A stretch of 64,000 nucleotides of DNA. Source: Armigeres subalbatus (lineage: Eukaryota; Arthropoda; Insecta; Diptera; Culicidae). Within the stretch, counting starts at the first letter, position 1. Each line of letters opens with the position of its first letter. Made by a program: the position numbers and the translations under genes. The stretch spans positions 43,025,065 to 43,089,064 of the forward strand of contig NC_085141.1 in assembly GCF_024139115.2 (NCBI RefSeq), given 5' to 3'. Below are positions 32,749 through 44,118 of the stretch, piece by piece. The notes beneath the pieces are model-generated. The model worked only from the letters and a program-made list of their open reading frames with translations, was not told the origin of the DNA and did no database searches.

Positions 32749-34773
32749 TCAAGGTATTACTATTATTATGTTCTAATAAGTAGCTTGATCGTTTCCAAAC
32801 TAACTGTACTAATGATCAGGTATGAGTCAGCTATAGGATTCACTTTTCGGTGGCAAAGTAAAGCTTCATCACGCCTATTCCCTACTATTAGCAAAAATTA
32901 TCGTGAATGAAGCCGTCATAAGATTGTTCATATACCATCATTATAATGTGTGGTATTTTTTTATTATTGCTCTTCGAAGTGAGGCATAACAAAGTAAAAC
33001 TGGCACCACGTTCCTAGTTTTGAAAAAACTTCTACTCAGTGAATCCAGCAGTCGATTCCCTACGAATGTCTTGAATACTTTGTTTTTCAATAAATGCCTA
33101 GCTAGCTAAATGTAAGCGTAGCTACGACTCATCATCACAGGGAACGCATCAGAAAAGTATTGCCGAAAAGAAGAGAACTCACATCATTATCACTGATGAA
33201 AAAGGCCTCTGCCTGACTGCACTACCATTCAAGGCTCCAAGATACGAGATCCGTTGGATCACATGCAAATGCCGTAAATTAGTGCGTCAATGCCAAATAT
33301 GTAACGCGGCACCAAACAAAAATAGTCAACATGTGATACCACCACGACAGGATATGTCTTTGGTTGCCATATCAGTGCTAATGGCGTAAGCCGACCCACC
33401 GCGGCAAGGTAACATATCCGAGGGGAAGGATTTTTCTACAAGACAAGTTATTATTATTTAATTGATTTTCACCATTTATTGTAACTATTGTAACTCTACA
33501 GATACGTATTTAGAGTGGAAGATTTCGAGACACTGAAGACGACTGTCGGAATACGTATCTGTAAAGTTACAATCAAGTAAAACAGGTATGCAATATAATA
33601 AATTAGAACGAAAGCTACCCAAGTTTTAAAACCATATTACCATCCGAAGATCTTCCCTTGAGCAGTAAATAAGTATTAAACGAATTAGATGCAATTGAAC
33701 CCAGCGTTACCCTTTCTCTTTAGCATAAATAACAAAACAGAACTTGTGCTCAACTGTAGACCTTTGATAATTGGTTTTCAAAGAGGATCTAACCACATTA
33801 CTCCCAAATTAAAGCACATTCCTTTTCCAATTCATAAAATGTTTAGCATACAACTAAATATGCAGGCTAGATATGCCATCAAATCATTCAAATTCATTGT
33901 GAAATAGAACATCACAAAGGTCTACAGGTGAGCTGAAACATGTAGTTTTTCATGAATGTGTCCTTCGATAAGTTGGGATGAGAACAGATTCAAACAACAA
34001 CTAGAATATAAACCAGCTCAGCATAAATGTTCACAAAGATAGAATGCTTAGATCGCGATCGAACGCTATTAGTGTACCGTGTATTACTCATCGAATAAAA
34101 AATCAATAAAACTTTGTACCTATGTAATGTATGTATGCTTTTCGGATTCAATAAAACTACCGTTGTTTCGGCGTATGTTGCATTTAGTAGGATATCATTC
34201 AATATGGTAATGTATAGTCATTGTACATAAATCTAGGTTGTAAACAGAATCTAATTCTCGAACCAATTCGAGAAAGAGCACACATTACACGCTGAGGCAG
34301 ACTCATTGCAAACGAAGTTAGTGATACTATTATGGAGTAACAAAACAAATCTGTAGAACCGTTGACGGCAAATTGCGCGAAACACTAACAAACTGTGCAC
34401 ACATGCGCGGATAACTAACAGTCATCCGAGGACAGTTTTTGCAACGTACGAAATATTTCATTCAATCACACAAAAATACACTAAAACAGACAAAACTGGT
34501 AAATGTTCATTCTGGTTAGGGTTTTGAATTTTCATTTCGGAGTTTACGCTAACAAGACTTATATAGGACGAACTATTGATAAATAAATAGTACTTGTAGT
34601 AGTTTTTACCGAAATTTCCTACCTTGAATGGAAGTCACACAAACACTATTGATATTGATATGAAATGCCAATGAGAATAAATTTCAACAGTGAACTGAAA
34701 TGTTTGATCTTCACTCCAATAGATGTTGAAAGAAAGCCATCGTAGTCGTCGTCGTCCTTCTGGTTTTATGGCT
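32749..34773. other. Intergenic, mostly unique AT-rich DNA
   Basis: No supportable gene. It contains a 24-bp inverted repeat (listed separately) and a 33200-33440 stretch without clear coding. 33580-34770 lies downstream of the CCDC39 stop and may hold its 3' UTR; no clear minus-strand AATAAA was found close to the stop. Confidence 0.5.
33487..33573. repeat. 24-bp inverted repeat, one mismatch
   Basis: ATTGTAACTCTACAGATACG (33487 on) pairs with 33550-33573. The 39-bp loop includes agtggaagatttcgagacactgaa. I recall similar foldback blocks in mosquito DNA. Noncoding. Confidence 0.65.
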
Positions 34774-34937
34774 TTACTTCTTCTGGATCCCACCAGGTTT
34801 TTTGCTACCGCTAGCTCCGGGAAAGTCTATCAGAATTACCGAAAGACCGGCACTCATCCGATTGTCGAACGACTTGGCAATGTTCTCCGACGAGTCCGAT
34901 GAGCGTGTCGATGCTGAGCACATGGACATTTTAGATG
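34774..34937 (-). CDS. CCDC39: CCDC39 orthologue, exon 3 (C-terminus)
   Basis: This short exon is recognised from acceptor tttctttcag at 34938-34947, phase (G|CA completing an Ala codon) and a continuous frame to TAA at 34774-34776. It encodes a Ser-rich tail containing LSVILIDFPGASGSKK and ending GGIQKK. The vertebrate protein ends in a similar Ser-rich tail with a KVLELKFPAS block. The three exons sum to 2883 bp, exactly 961 codons, giving 960 aa against about 940 in vertebrates. Without this exon the protein would end in eight intron-encoded residues. Confidence 0.82.
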
Positions 34938-35258
34938 CTGAAAGAAACATTTAAAGCCATCTATTTAAAATTTAGATAATACGATTGCAAAAATTAAAAT
35001 AATTATTTATGGGTATTGAAAATTGATTAAAGCTTGTAATTTTAAATAAAATACTGCCAATAAAAGCTGAAACTTTGTTCTACTAGTTGATGAAAATTAA
35101 GTTGATAAACATTGACCTGGAACTAGAAAATATTAATCGAACATCCCAATTTTTTACAAAATTCAACAGGACAAATGAAGAAATTAATATTTGTTCCGGC
35201 CTTAGTATTGATACCTACAAATTTTATAAAATCTAAACATTCAGTCCTACGTATTTAC

Positions 35259-37604
35259 CTGGCTTCGACGAACCCGTATCATCACGCCCACTGTAGTCTG
35301 ACCCGGGAGAGTTTTCACTTCGCCACGATATCTGACTCTTGGCTCGACGTACCGTCGGCAGCCGTAAACCCTTGTCGTAGAAATACTTGTTTACCGTTGG
35401 ATTCATCTCCTGGAAAATCTCAATCAAATCGGCCACCTGATGAAGCGCCATGTTATTACGCTCTTCCAGTTCCTTCAGATTCAAGTCTTTCTGAAAGGTA
35501 ACCAGCAAATCTTCGTCGTTTGTCTTCGCACGAGCTGCCTTGATGGCTAAACGAAGTTCCCGCTCAGCGCGTTGTATTTTGGTCTTCTGATCCAGCAGTT
35601 CCTTTTGGATTTTCAGGAGCACATCGTTGTTATCCAGTCGAACCTTCATGGTTACCTCTAACGCTTTATCACTCTCTTCCCTTTCTTCGTTCAAGTTATG
35701 AAGATTTTCCGTATTAAACGCCAGATCGGTCTTCACACTCTTCAAAGCAGATAACGCCTTGCAGTAGTCATTCTGAATGTTGTTCATCTGTTGAATATCC
35801 GGATTATCTTCGTCCACTTTTTGAAAACCGCGTTTGTACGTCTCGTTTGAAAAATTCATCAACTTCAATGTATTTTCCAACGCCTTCAAATCTTCCTCAG
35901 CCTTCAGAATCTTCACATTGAGCTCGCTACCTTCTCTTAACAGCATATACTTTTCCTGCGCATTTTGTATTTTGATCTGTGTAGCAGTTACAATCGTTCC
36001 ATCGTCATTCTTGCCCAACAAATCCAACGATAATTCGTACCGATTCTTCAATTGCTCGATCTTCAACGCTCTTTCGCTGATGTCCGCTCTTAGTTGGGCT
36101 CGCTCATCATGTAAATACTTCTTTTTAAGAATCAGCATGTCCTTCTGGGAATTTATGTCGATCAATCGCTCATTAATAGCAGTTTCCAGTTCCATGCGAT
36201 GGCGCTCTAGTGTGTACATCTTGTCGTTTTGTTTATCAACCAGCAACTCCATCTGGTTGATGCGCATCTTCAGTAAACTCTTCTCGACCAGCCTTTCCTG
36301 ATTTTCGGTGGTGCACTGTCGTAGCTTCTTCTCGCCGCCCTCCACCATAAGAGACTTCTCTTTTAGCTTACCGATCATTCTATCGATCTCCACGCAATCC
36401 TGCTGGTAAATCGCGTTCAAATTGCGAAAATCAATTTGTATCTTTGCAATTTGCGCCTGAAGCAATGAATGATTTTGCATTCGGGCATAGAAGATAGCTT
36501 CTGCTTGAGCCAACTTGGCGTGCGATCTGCTGGCTCCCTCCTGCTTGTTTTCTCCCTTCATATTCGCTATCCTCTTCTCGATCTTCTCCATATTATAGTC
36601 TACGTTGTAAGAAATTTCTGTTTGGCGAATAATTTCCTTCTCTTGTACCTTCATCGCTGCCTTTATCTTCCCAATGCCAGAATCCATTGAATGAATCTCA
36701 ATTTTTAAAAGCTTGTCCTCGTCTCTCATTGACACAAGCTGCATTTGAGCGCGATACAGAGCAGTTGACAGTCGTGCCGTTTCGTCGCTAAGTATTTTAA
36801 TTTGCTTCTCCTCCTGTTCAACAATCTCGTTCAACTGTCTCAATCTTTCCTGGGCACACAATGTTTTACTTCTGAAGTTTTCAAATCGCTCCCTCAATTC
36901 TTCCAACTGACTTAGGTTTACGTGAATCTGCTTCTCCTTCTCAGCCTCCTCCATCAACGCCTGACGATTTTTGTTTCGCATACCGCTAAGCTTGTTGGAC
37001 ACATTTTGCACCGCCTTTCGCGTTATCTGATACTCGTTCGTTTTCAGCTGTACGCTGTCCGTTAACGTGTTCAGTCGGTTTCTAAGTTTCGATACTTCCA
37101 CGTTTAGCTCCGCAATACCCAGCTCAATCTCCTTGTTGTTTCGTTCCTGTTCCTCCAAAAATTCCACCTGCGCTTGTAGGTCGTCATTCAGCATATTGCT
37201 TATCTCCCTGGCCTTCTCGATTTCCTCCTCGACCCCTTTGATGTCTTCCTCGCGTTGGTTCATGTGCTTCACTGCTTCCTTCCACTTTAACACCATTTGA
37301 CGCCGTTCAGTATGTGCCTGACGATACAGTTGCGAGGTGCGTTCCAGCACCTGTTCCAACGAGCGGTACTCCTCGGCTAGCGACACCAACAGTGTGCGTC
37401 GCTTGGAAACCTTGTCTTCAAGAATTTTTCGTTTGGCTTCCAGGGTCTCGGCTCGACCTGTGTCCAGTTTGCAGTATTTTTCGATGAGCTTGTTCGTTTC
37501 TTCGCCATTGTCCATCACCTGTCGCCACTCCGTTAGGGCCGCTTTGGCCCATTTGATTCGCTCGGTGAACCGTTCCATGTTGGCAGTTAGCTTTTTCATT
37601 TCCT
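35259..37604 (-). CDS. CCDC39: CCDC39 orthologue, exon 2 (main coiled-coil body)
   Basis: The acceptor is cacttctcag at 37605 and the donor CCAG|GTAAAT at 35258. The 782 codons are almost entirely heptad-type coiled coil rich in E/K/Q/R with few prolines. Landmarks match the family: IKWAKAALTEW near the start (MNWDQQALEAW in vertebrates), ERTSQLYRQAHTERRQMVLKW, EKIEKRIANMKGE, IEQLKNRYE, ALENTLKLMN and a final FYDKGLRLPT. Phase fits both neighbours. There are no stops, and codon usage differs from the flanking transposons. Confidence 0.92.
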
Positions 37605-37723
37605 CTGAGAAGTGAAAACATATATCAGTGAAAAATCGTTTGAAACAATTTGTGGATAGTCTGGAGGCTAAGTCATAACAATTCCATTTCTTCCCTCTAA
37701 TCCATTCCCCGATGACTACTCAC

Positions 37724-38096
37724 TTTGCGAGCGTTGGTCGTGGCGCTCAAGTTCCTCCCTTCCGTACTGCACCTCCTTCGCCATCTTCCGCATCTTGCCG
37801 CCATCATTCTCGGACAACTTCAGCAACCCATGCTCCGTATCGATCTGTCCTTTGTCTTCCGCCAGCAGTTTGAGATTTTGATCGAACTCGACCTGCACGT
37901 TCTTCAAGTGGGCCTGCAATTTCGTTACCCGCTGGTCACTGATCTGCACCTTAGAGGATCCTTCCGTTTTCCGGTCACCCAGCCGGTTGACATAGTCCAG
38001 AAGTTTTTTGTTTTCCTCGTTGGCGATTGGGATGAAACCACCGTTCGAACCCCATCCCATCTCCTCCATCACACGGATTACGTACGGTTGGGACAT
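37724..38096 (-). CDS. CCDC39: CCDC39 orthologue, exon 1
   Basis: CCDC39 pairs with CCDC40 to form the 96-nm ruler that sets positions of inner dynein arms and nexin links on motile axonemes. The start ATG at 38096 leads within 25 residues to FIPIANEENKKLL, the signature near the N-terminus of CCDC39. Charged coiled coil follows. The donor is CAAA|GTGAGT at 37723 and the 119-bp intron runs to 37605. In a mosquito the gene is expected in sperm and chordotonal (auditory) neurons, which carry axonemes. This is the first coding exon because no upstream in-frame Met or acceptor is needed and the conserved N-terminus is complete. Confidence 0.88.
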
Positions 38097-38890
38097 TCTA
38101 ACGCGATTAATTTTAGCTAATAGAGTGTTATATCTAATTTCCTACTGAAAGGACAAAACTGGAAATCGATTTTCCGTATAAACAATTTTAATTGCAACCG
38201 CCAATACACCTGGGGGACGGTTGCTAAGATGTCTGCATAGAAGGCAGCCATGCAATCTTGCATATGAAAGGAGGCGCGCGCACATGGCCACGTGTTGATT
38301 TCGACTGAATGTTTTGTTTATTCAACGTGAAAAACGTGGCATGATGTTCTTGTATGGCAAGAAAATATGAATTAATTTGATGGTTAATGCAAATCCGTTG
38401 AATGGAATATTTTCTGGGTTATGATGAGATGAATTTATTTCAGTGAGATGGAAAATTGAACAGTTCCACTCACTTTGAAATATTCGAAGGACTTTGGATT
38501 TAAAATTTCACCCAATCGTTTGTTGAGCAGTGGAATTCATTTAAACATCTTGGAAATTGTTAAAATCGTATCGTTGTAAATATTAATATAATATAATTTG
38601 ATTTTTTTTTGCGGGACCGCTCATGTGAAGTAGTTTATTGATAATAGAAGTTGAATGATAGCATTTCAATACAACGCAACGTTCAACGTCTAAATAGTGC
38701 TAACTCGTCTAATAAACATTCAACTAAGGTAAAAATAAATTTTTCTGATGTATTTTTCTGATAAATGAAAAATGCCACACAATTATTTTACATACTTTTG
38801 ATTTCGGCTTTCGCCATGAGCACTAAACTACATAGTCATCAGCTATTGGGAGTTACGAATTTGGTTCGACCAAACAAATCTAAATTAAGG
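38097..38890. other. CCDC39 upstream region, no gene seen
   Basis: AT-rich, with a GC-rich island gaggcgcgcgcacatggccacgtg at about 38270-38295 that includes an E-box (CACGTG). Promoter function is possible but not shown. Confidence 0.4.
38220..38233 (+). promoter_or_regulatory. Possible X-box (RFX site) upstream of CCDC39
   Basis: GTTGCTAAGATGTC resembles the X-box inverted palindrome (GTNNCY-N2-RRNAAC): the left half fits, the right half has one or more mismatches. It lies about 125 bp upstream of the CCDC39 ATG, the usual distance for ciliary genes controlled by RFX factors. With a degenerate motif, chance is a real alternative. Confidence 0.25.
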
Positions 38891-38899
38891 GAGGACGGG

Positions 38900-40370
38900 G
38901 CAAGATCGCCACCCGGGGCCCTATATGAAGTCTTAGGCAATATCTTGTTTGGCCTAAATCTTTCATTCGAAACCGCTTGCACAAGAATTTCTTTTACTGT
39001 TTCTTCATTTTTGCGTCATTGGTAAATAAGAGAAAATCGTCCACATAAATCGTGACAAACAACATTTTACTGCCATTTATCTTGAAATACAAACAAGAAT
39101 CTGTCTTTGATTGCTCTAATCCGAATTCGCGCAACGTTTTGTCCAGTTGTTGATTCCAGACCCTGCTGGATTGCTTCAAATTGTAAAGTGACCTCTGAAG
39201 CCGGCATACCTTGGTCGAGTCCGTGATAAAACTCTCGGGCTGCTGCATATGTATTATTTCATCATTGAGCTTACTATGCGAAAATGCTGTTACCGCGTCC
39301 ATTTGATCAATTTCTAAACCGACCTTCACTGCCAATGCCATTAGATATCGTAACGTCAAGTATCGTACAACTGGGGCGTACACTTTGTCATATTCTATAC
39401 CTGGCCTCAGCGAGCATCCTTTCACTACCAAGCGTGCTTTGTAACGTTCAATCTTTTCGTCTAATTCGTGCTTGGTCTTAAACACCCATTTACTATGATA
39501 CATAGGACTATAAGTTACAAATACTGAGTTCTTCCGTGGGTGGCGGCGCTCCCGACCACTGCGCCTAAACTCATGCTCTGGAGAAGCTGGTCTAATTATT
39601 TGCGGTGAGAGAGCGATTTCTACGGCGTCTTCAAAATCACTTTCCGAACTGCAGTTGTAATCATCGGGTCTAACTTCTACTCTTTCGTAGCAATGTGTTA
39701 TCTCCTGAACTTCAATAACCTGTTCTACTTCCGGTGTCAGTTTTCTCATTCGTTCACTACATCTGAAAATTCGATTCCCAAAAATTCTACTGTGTCTTTC
39801 AAATTGTCCTTTATTAATTATCTAGCAACTAGCAGGGTTGTAGCGTTGTAGAGTCAATATCCTTTCACATCTGCTGCGTAACCCACAAACACACATTTTA
39901 TAGATTCAAGATTAAGCTTTAACCTTTTCTGCTTCGGGACATGCATCATGGCGGAAGAGCCAAAAAATTCCAAATGACCAATGTACGGCTTCTTACCTGT
40001 CCATGCTTCTTCTGGCGTCTTACCTTCCAAAGTGCGCGTTGGACAACGATTTATGAGATAAACCGCTGTGTTCATTGCTTCTGCCCAAAATTTTCTTCGA
40101 CATCTTGGCATCATTTAGCATACTTCGTACTTTCTCCACAACTTACTGTTCTGTTCATACACTTCGCAGTCCCGTTTTGTTCCGGCATATATGGGCAAGA
40201 TTTTTGATGCCGTATTCCATCTCGTCGCAAGCTTGCACTGAATCGGTTATTTACAAATTCTCGTCCATTATCACTTCTCAAAGTCTTCAATTTGCTACCA
40301 GTTTGTCGTTCAGCCATTACTTTGAAATCCTCATATGCCTCAAAAACTTGATCCTTCGATTGCAGTGTAC
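38900..40370 (-). pseudogene. Ty1/copia integrase-RT fragment
   Basis: On the minus strand the integrase core at 40370-40111 has LRSDNGREF (second catalytic Asp) but PEQNGTAKCMNRT, where the usual Glu of the AERMNRT motif is Lys. It continues at 40114-39854 with [18 protein letters not shown] and [15 protein letters not shown] at 39749-38994 has YKARLVVKG, QMDAVTAF and YVDDFLLF. After one frameshift KRFRMKDLG follows to about 38920. The first catalytic Asp of integrase, RNase H, gag and LTRs are absent. Confidence 0.85.
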
Positions 40371-40379
40371 ACTGGGGTC

Positions 40380-40600
40380 TGTTTTTACGCTTTTTTTTTT
40401 ACGTGGGTCGCTTTTTACGCGACTTTTTTTACGCGGATTTTGGGATTTACGCGGTTTTTTTACGCGGTTTTAATTTTTTACGCGATTTTTCGAAAAAGTC
40501 TTGAAATCACATGAAAATTGTAAAAAGTTGATTTTTTATCGATTTTTGCAAAAGTCGTTTTTTACGCGGATTTCGGATTTTACGCGGTTTTCAAAAAAAT
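40380..40600 (+). repeat. Iterated TTTTTACGCGG motif
   Basis: Eight or more copies of tttttacgcg(g) or close variants occur at irregular spacing, with tcgaaaaagtcttgaaatcac between blocks. A weaker form (gcgtgaaaac, acgtaaaaac) occurs in the element at 61380-61530. Probably a transposon end. Noncoding. Confidence 0.6.
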
Positions 40601-40714
40601 ATCCTTTGTCCTTTTCAAGGGAAAACACTTGGAATATTTAATGGAGGTATGCTGCTGGGTCATTAGAGCGAAGGCCATCAGTCCCGAAGGTCATTTGGCC
40701 ACAGCCATTAGGCC

Positions 40715-41176
40715 GAATGAGAAGTGAGAAGGGAGAAATGAGAAAAAAGGGGTAATATGTGAGATGTGAGAAGTGAGTAGCAAGAAGGGAGAAGTGAGAA
40801 AAGAGAAGTGTGAAGTGAGAAGCGAGAAGTGAGGAAGTGAGAAGTAATAAGTGAGAAGCGAGAAGTGGATAGTGAGATGTGAGAGGTGACAAGTGAGAAT
40901 TGAGAAGTGATATGTGAGAAATGAGAAATAATTTGTGAGATATGAGAAGTGATAAGTGAGAAATGAGAAATAATTTGTGAGAAGTGAGAAACGAGAAGGG
41001 AGAAGTGAGGAGAGTGAAGTGAGAGAGCGAGAAGTGAGAAATAAGAAGGAAGAAATGAGAATAGACAAGTGAGAGCCGAGAAGTGAATAGTGAGAAGTGA
41101 CTAATGAGATAAACATGTGAGTAATGGTAAGGAATGAGAGAAGTGAGTTGCAAGAAGTGAGTTATGAGAAGTGAAG
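40715..41176 (+). repeat. (GTGAGAA)n minisatellite, left part
   Basis: Degenerate repeats of gtgagaa/gagaagtgag over about 460 bp, continuing at 43874-44118 on the far side of an inserted LINE. Open frames across it are composition artefacts. Confidence 0.9.
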
Positions 41177-43873
41177 ATTATTATTATTATTTAATCAGAC
41201 TAAGGCCGAAGTGGCCTGTACGGTATATAAGAGTCTTCTCCATTCGGCTCGGTCCATGGCTACACGTCGCCAACCACGCAGTCTACGGAGGGTCCGCAAG
41301 TCATCTTCCACCTGATCGATCCACCTTGCCCGCTGCGCACCTCGCCTTCTTGTGCCCGTCGGATCGTTGTCGAGAACCATTTTCACCGGGTTACTGTCCG
41401 ACATTCTGGCTACGTGCCCGGCCCATCGCAGTCGTCCGATTTTCGCGGTGTGAACGATGGATGGTTCTCCCAACAGCTGATGCAATTCGTGGTTCATTCG
41501 CCTCCTCCACGTACCGTCCGCCATCTGCACCCCACCATAGATGGTACGCAGCACTTTCCTTTCGAAAACTCCAAGTGCGCGTTGGTCCTCCACGAGCATC
41601 GTCCAGGTCTCGTGTCCGTAGAGGACTACCGGTCTAATTAGCGTTTTGTAGATTGTCAGTTTGGTACGGCGGCGAACTCTATTCGATCGGAGCGTCTTGC
41701 GGAGTCCAAAGTACGTACGATTTCCAGCCACTATGCGTCTCCGAATTTCTCTGCTGGTGTCATTTTCGGCAGTCACCAGTGAGCCCAAGTACACAAATTC
41801 TTCTACCACCTCGATTTCGTCACCACCGATGCAAACTCGCGGAGGGTGGCTCACATTGTCTTCTCTTGAACCTCTTCCTATCATGTACTTCGTCTTCGAC
41901 GTGTTGATGACTAGTCCGATCCGCTTAGCTTCCCTCTTCAGTCTGATGTAGGCTTCCTCCATCTTATCAAAGTTACGTGCCATAATATCTATGTCGTCGG
42001 CGAAACCAAATAGCTGGACGGACTTATTGAAAATTGTACCACTCGTGTTAATCCCTGCTCTTTGTATTACCCCTTCCAAAGCGATGTTGAATAGCAAACA
42101 CGAAAGACCATAACCTTGCCGTAACCCTCTGCGGGTTTCGAAGGGACTCGAGAATGCCCCTGAAACTCGAACTACGCACATCACCCGATCCATCGTCGCT
42201 TTGATCAACCGTGTCAGTTTATCCGGAAAACCGTGTTCGTGCATTAGCTGCCATAGCTGGTCCCGATCGATTGTATCATATGCGGCTTTGAAGTCGATGA
42301 ATAGATGATGTGTGGGCACGTTGTATTCGCGGCATTTCTGCAGTACTTGGCGAATGGCGAACACCTGGTCCGTGGTGGATCGTTCGCCCATAAACCCGCC
42401 TGGTACTGCCCCACGACGTCCCTTGCAGTTGGTGCTAGTCGACGGCATAAAATTTGGGAGAGTACCTTGTAGGCGGCGTTCAGCAATGTGATTGCGCGGT
42501 AGTTGCTACAATCCAGCTTATCGCCCTTTTTGTAGATGGGACACACGACACCTTCCATCCACTCCTGCGGCAAAACTTCCTCCTCCCAAATCTTGGTAAT
42601 GACCCAGTGCAGCGCTCTAGCCAGTGCCTCACCACCGTGTTTAAATAGCTCTCCTGGTAGTTGGTCAACCCCAGAGGCTTTGTTGTTTTTCAGCCGGCCA
42701 ATCTCCTCCTGGATTTCCTGGAGATCCGGAGCCGGTAGAATAATGTCCTGCGCGCGTTCTCCCAGGTCCATCACCATACCGCCATCTTCGTCTGCCACAT
42801 CGCCATTCAGGTGTTCTTCGTAGTGCTGCCGCCACCTTTGGATCACCTCACGCTCGTTCGTAAGAAGGTTCCCGTTTATGTCCTTACACATATCAGGCTG
42901 TGGCACGTGGCCCTTACGTGAACGGTTTAACTTCTCATAGAACTTTCGTGTGTTATTAGCGCGGTACAGTTGCTCCGTTTCTTCACGGTCTCGATCTTCC
43001 TGCTGGCGCTTTTCCTCCGGAAAATCGAGTTTTGTCTGTTCCGCGCCCGTTTATATCGTGCCTCGTTCGCCCTCGTGCGGTGTTGCAGCAATCTTGCCCA
43101 TGCTGCATTCTTCTCTTCCACTTACTGCTCACATTCGCCGTCATACCAGTCGTTTCTCTGATCCGGGGCACCGTGCCAAGTGCAGCGGTTGCGGTGCTAC
43201 CAATGGCGGATCGAATATCTCTCCAGCCATCTTCAAGAGAAGCTGCGCCTAGCTGCTCTTCCGTTGGAAGTGCCACTTCCAGCTGCTGCGCGTATTCTTG
43301 GGCTAGTCTACCATCTTGTAGCCGCCCAATGTTAAGCCGCGGCGTCCGACTTCGACGCGTGTTGTACACCGTCGAGAGTTTTGAGCGCAGGCATACTGCA
43401 ACGAGGTAGTGGTCGGATTCAATATTCGCACTGCGGTAAGTGCGGACGTTCGTGATGTCGGAGAAGAATTTATCGTCGATTAGAACGTGGTCGATTTGGT
43501 TTTCCGTTTCTTGGTTAGGTGATCTCCATGTGGCCTTGTGGATATTTTTGCGGGGAAAGAAGGTGCTTCGGACTACCATTCCGCGGGAGGCTGCGAAGTT
43601 TATGCATCGTTGGCCGTTGTCATTCGATACGGTGTGCAGGGCCGTCGTGTCAGGGCTGTTTAGCGTCCCACCTAACACCAGGACTTGGGCTTGTGCGCTT
43701 TGAGCGGCACACGGTCGCTTTGGTGGGGCCTACTTGCGGATACATGCAGCTTTTTATAAAGGTTTAACAGGGCCCACTGTCAAACCCCACCACATCCTAG
43801 GCAAGCCCCACAACTCGCAGATGGCCTGGGGAGGGATCGTCAAGCCCTTGGACATAGTCCCTGCTGCCCCTGC
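41177..43873 (-). mobile_element. RTE-like LINE inserted in a minisatellite, 10-bp target duplication
   Basis: It is flanked by AGAAGTGAAG at 41167-41176 and 43874-43883. On the minus strand it starts GCAGGGGCAGCAGGGACTAT (5' module, 43873-43673) and ends in an (AAT)n tail. The module joins directly to the middle of the endonuclease, so the first ~100 endonuclease residues are missing although the 5' end is present: an internal deletion or a chimera. Confidence 0.88.
41195..43678 (-). pseudogene. RTE-like endonuclease-RT, three frame pieces
   Basis: 43678-42983 gives the second half of the endonuclease: FAASRGMVVRSTFF, KATWRSP, NQIDHVLIDD and SDHYLVA. 42906-42244 gives the RT start: NKASGVDQLPGEL, CPIYKKGDKLDC, AITLLNAAYK. 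42448-41195 gives FIDFKAAYDTID, RRGLRQGYGLS, active-site FADDIDIM, and the C-terminus with LRTIYGGVQMADGTWRRRMN and RGAQRARWIDQ. Two frameshifts separate them. It is related to, but distinct from, the copy at 22197-25628. Confidence 0.88.
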
Positions 43874-44118
43874 AGAAGTGAAGAGTGAGAAATAAAAAGC
43901 AATTTGTGAGATGTGAGAAGTGAGAAGGGACAAGGGAGAAGTTAGAAGGGAAAGTGAGATGTGTGAAGTGTGATGTGCGAGGTGAGAAGCAAAAAGTTGA
44001 GAAGTGAGAAGTGAGAATCGAGAAGTGAGAAGTGAGAGGCGAGAAATGAAAAATGAGAGTGAGATGTAAAATGTGAAAAAATGAGATAAAGATGGGAGAT
44101 GGGAGAAGTGAGAATGGA
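43874..44118 (+). repeat. (GTGAGAA)n minisatellite, right part
   Basis: The same repeat as 40715-41176 in the same orientation. The two were one array before the LINE inserted. Confidence 0.9.

Noticed and set aside
33120..33440. Stretch with CKCRKLVRQCQICNAAP resembling a retroelement zinc-binding segment
   Set aside because: Too short and without neighbouring integrase motifs; chance cannot be excluded.
37725..38120. 131-codon plus-strand frame opposite CCDC39 exon 1
   Set aside because: Shadow of the coiled-coil exon on the other strand; no independent support.
40638..41153. 171-codon minus-strand frame rich in Ser/Leu/Phe/His
   Set aside because: It is the translation of the GTGAGAA minisatellite.
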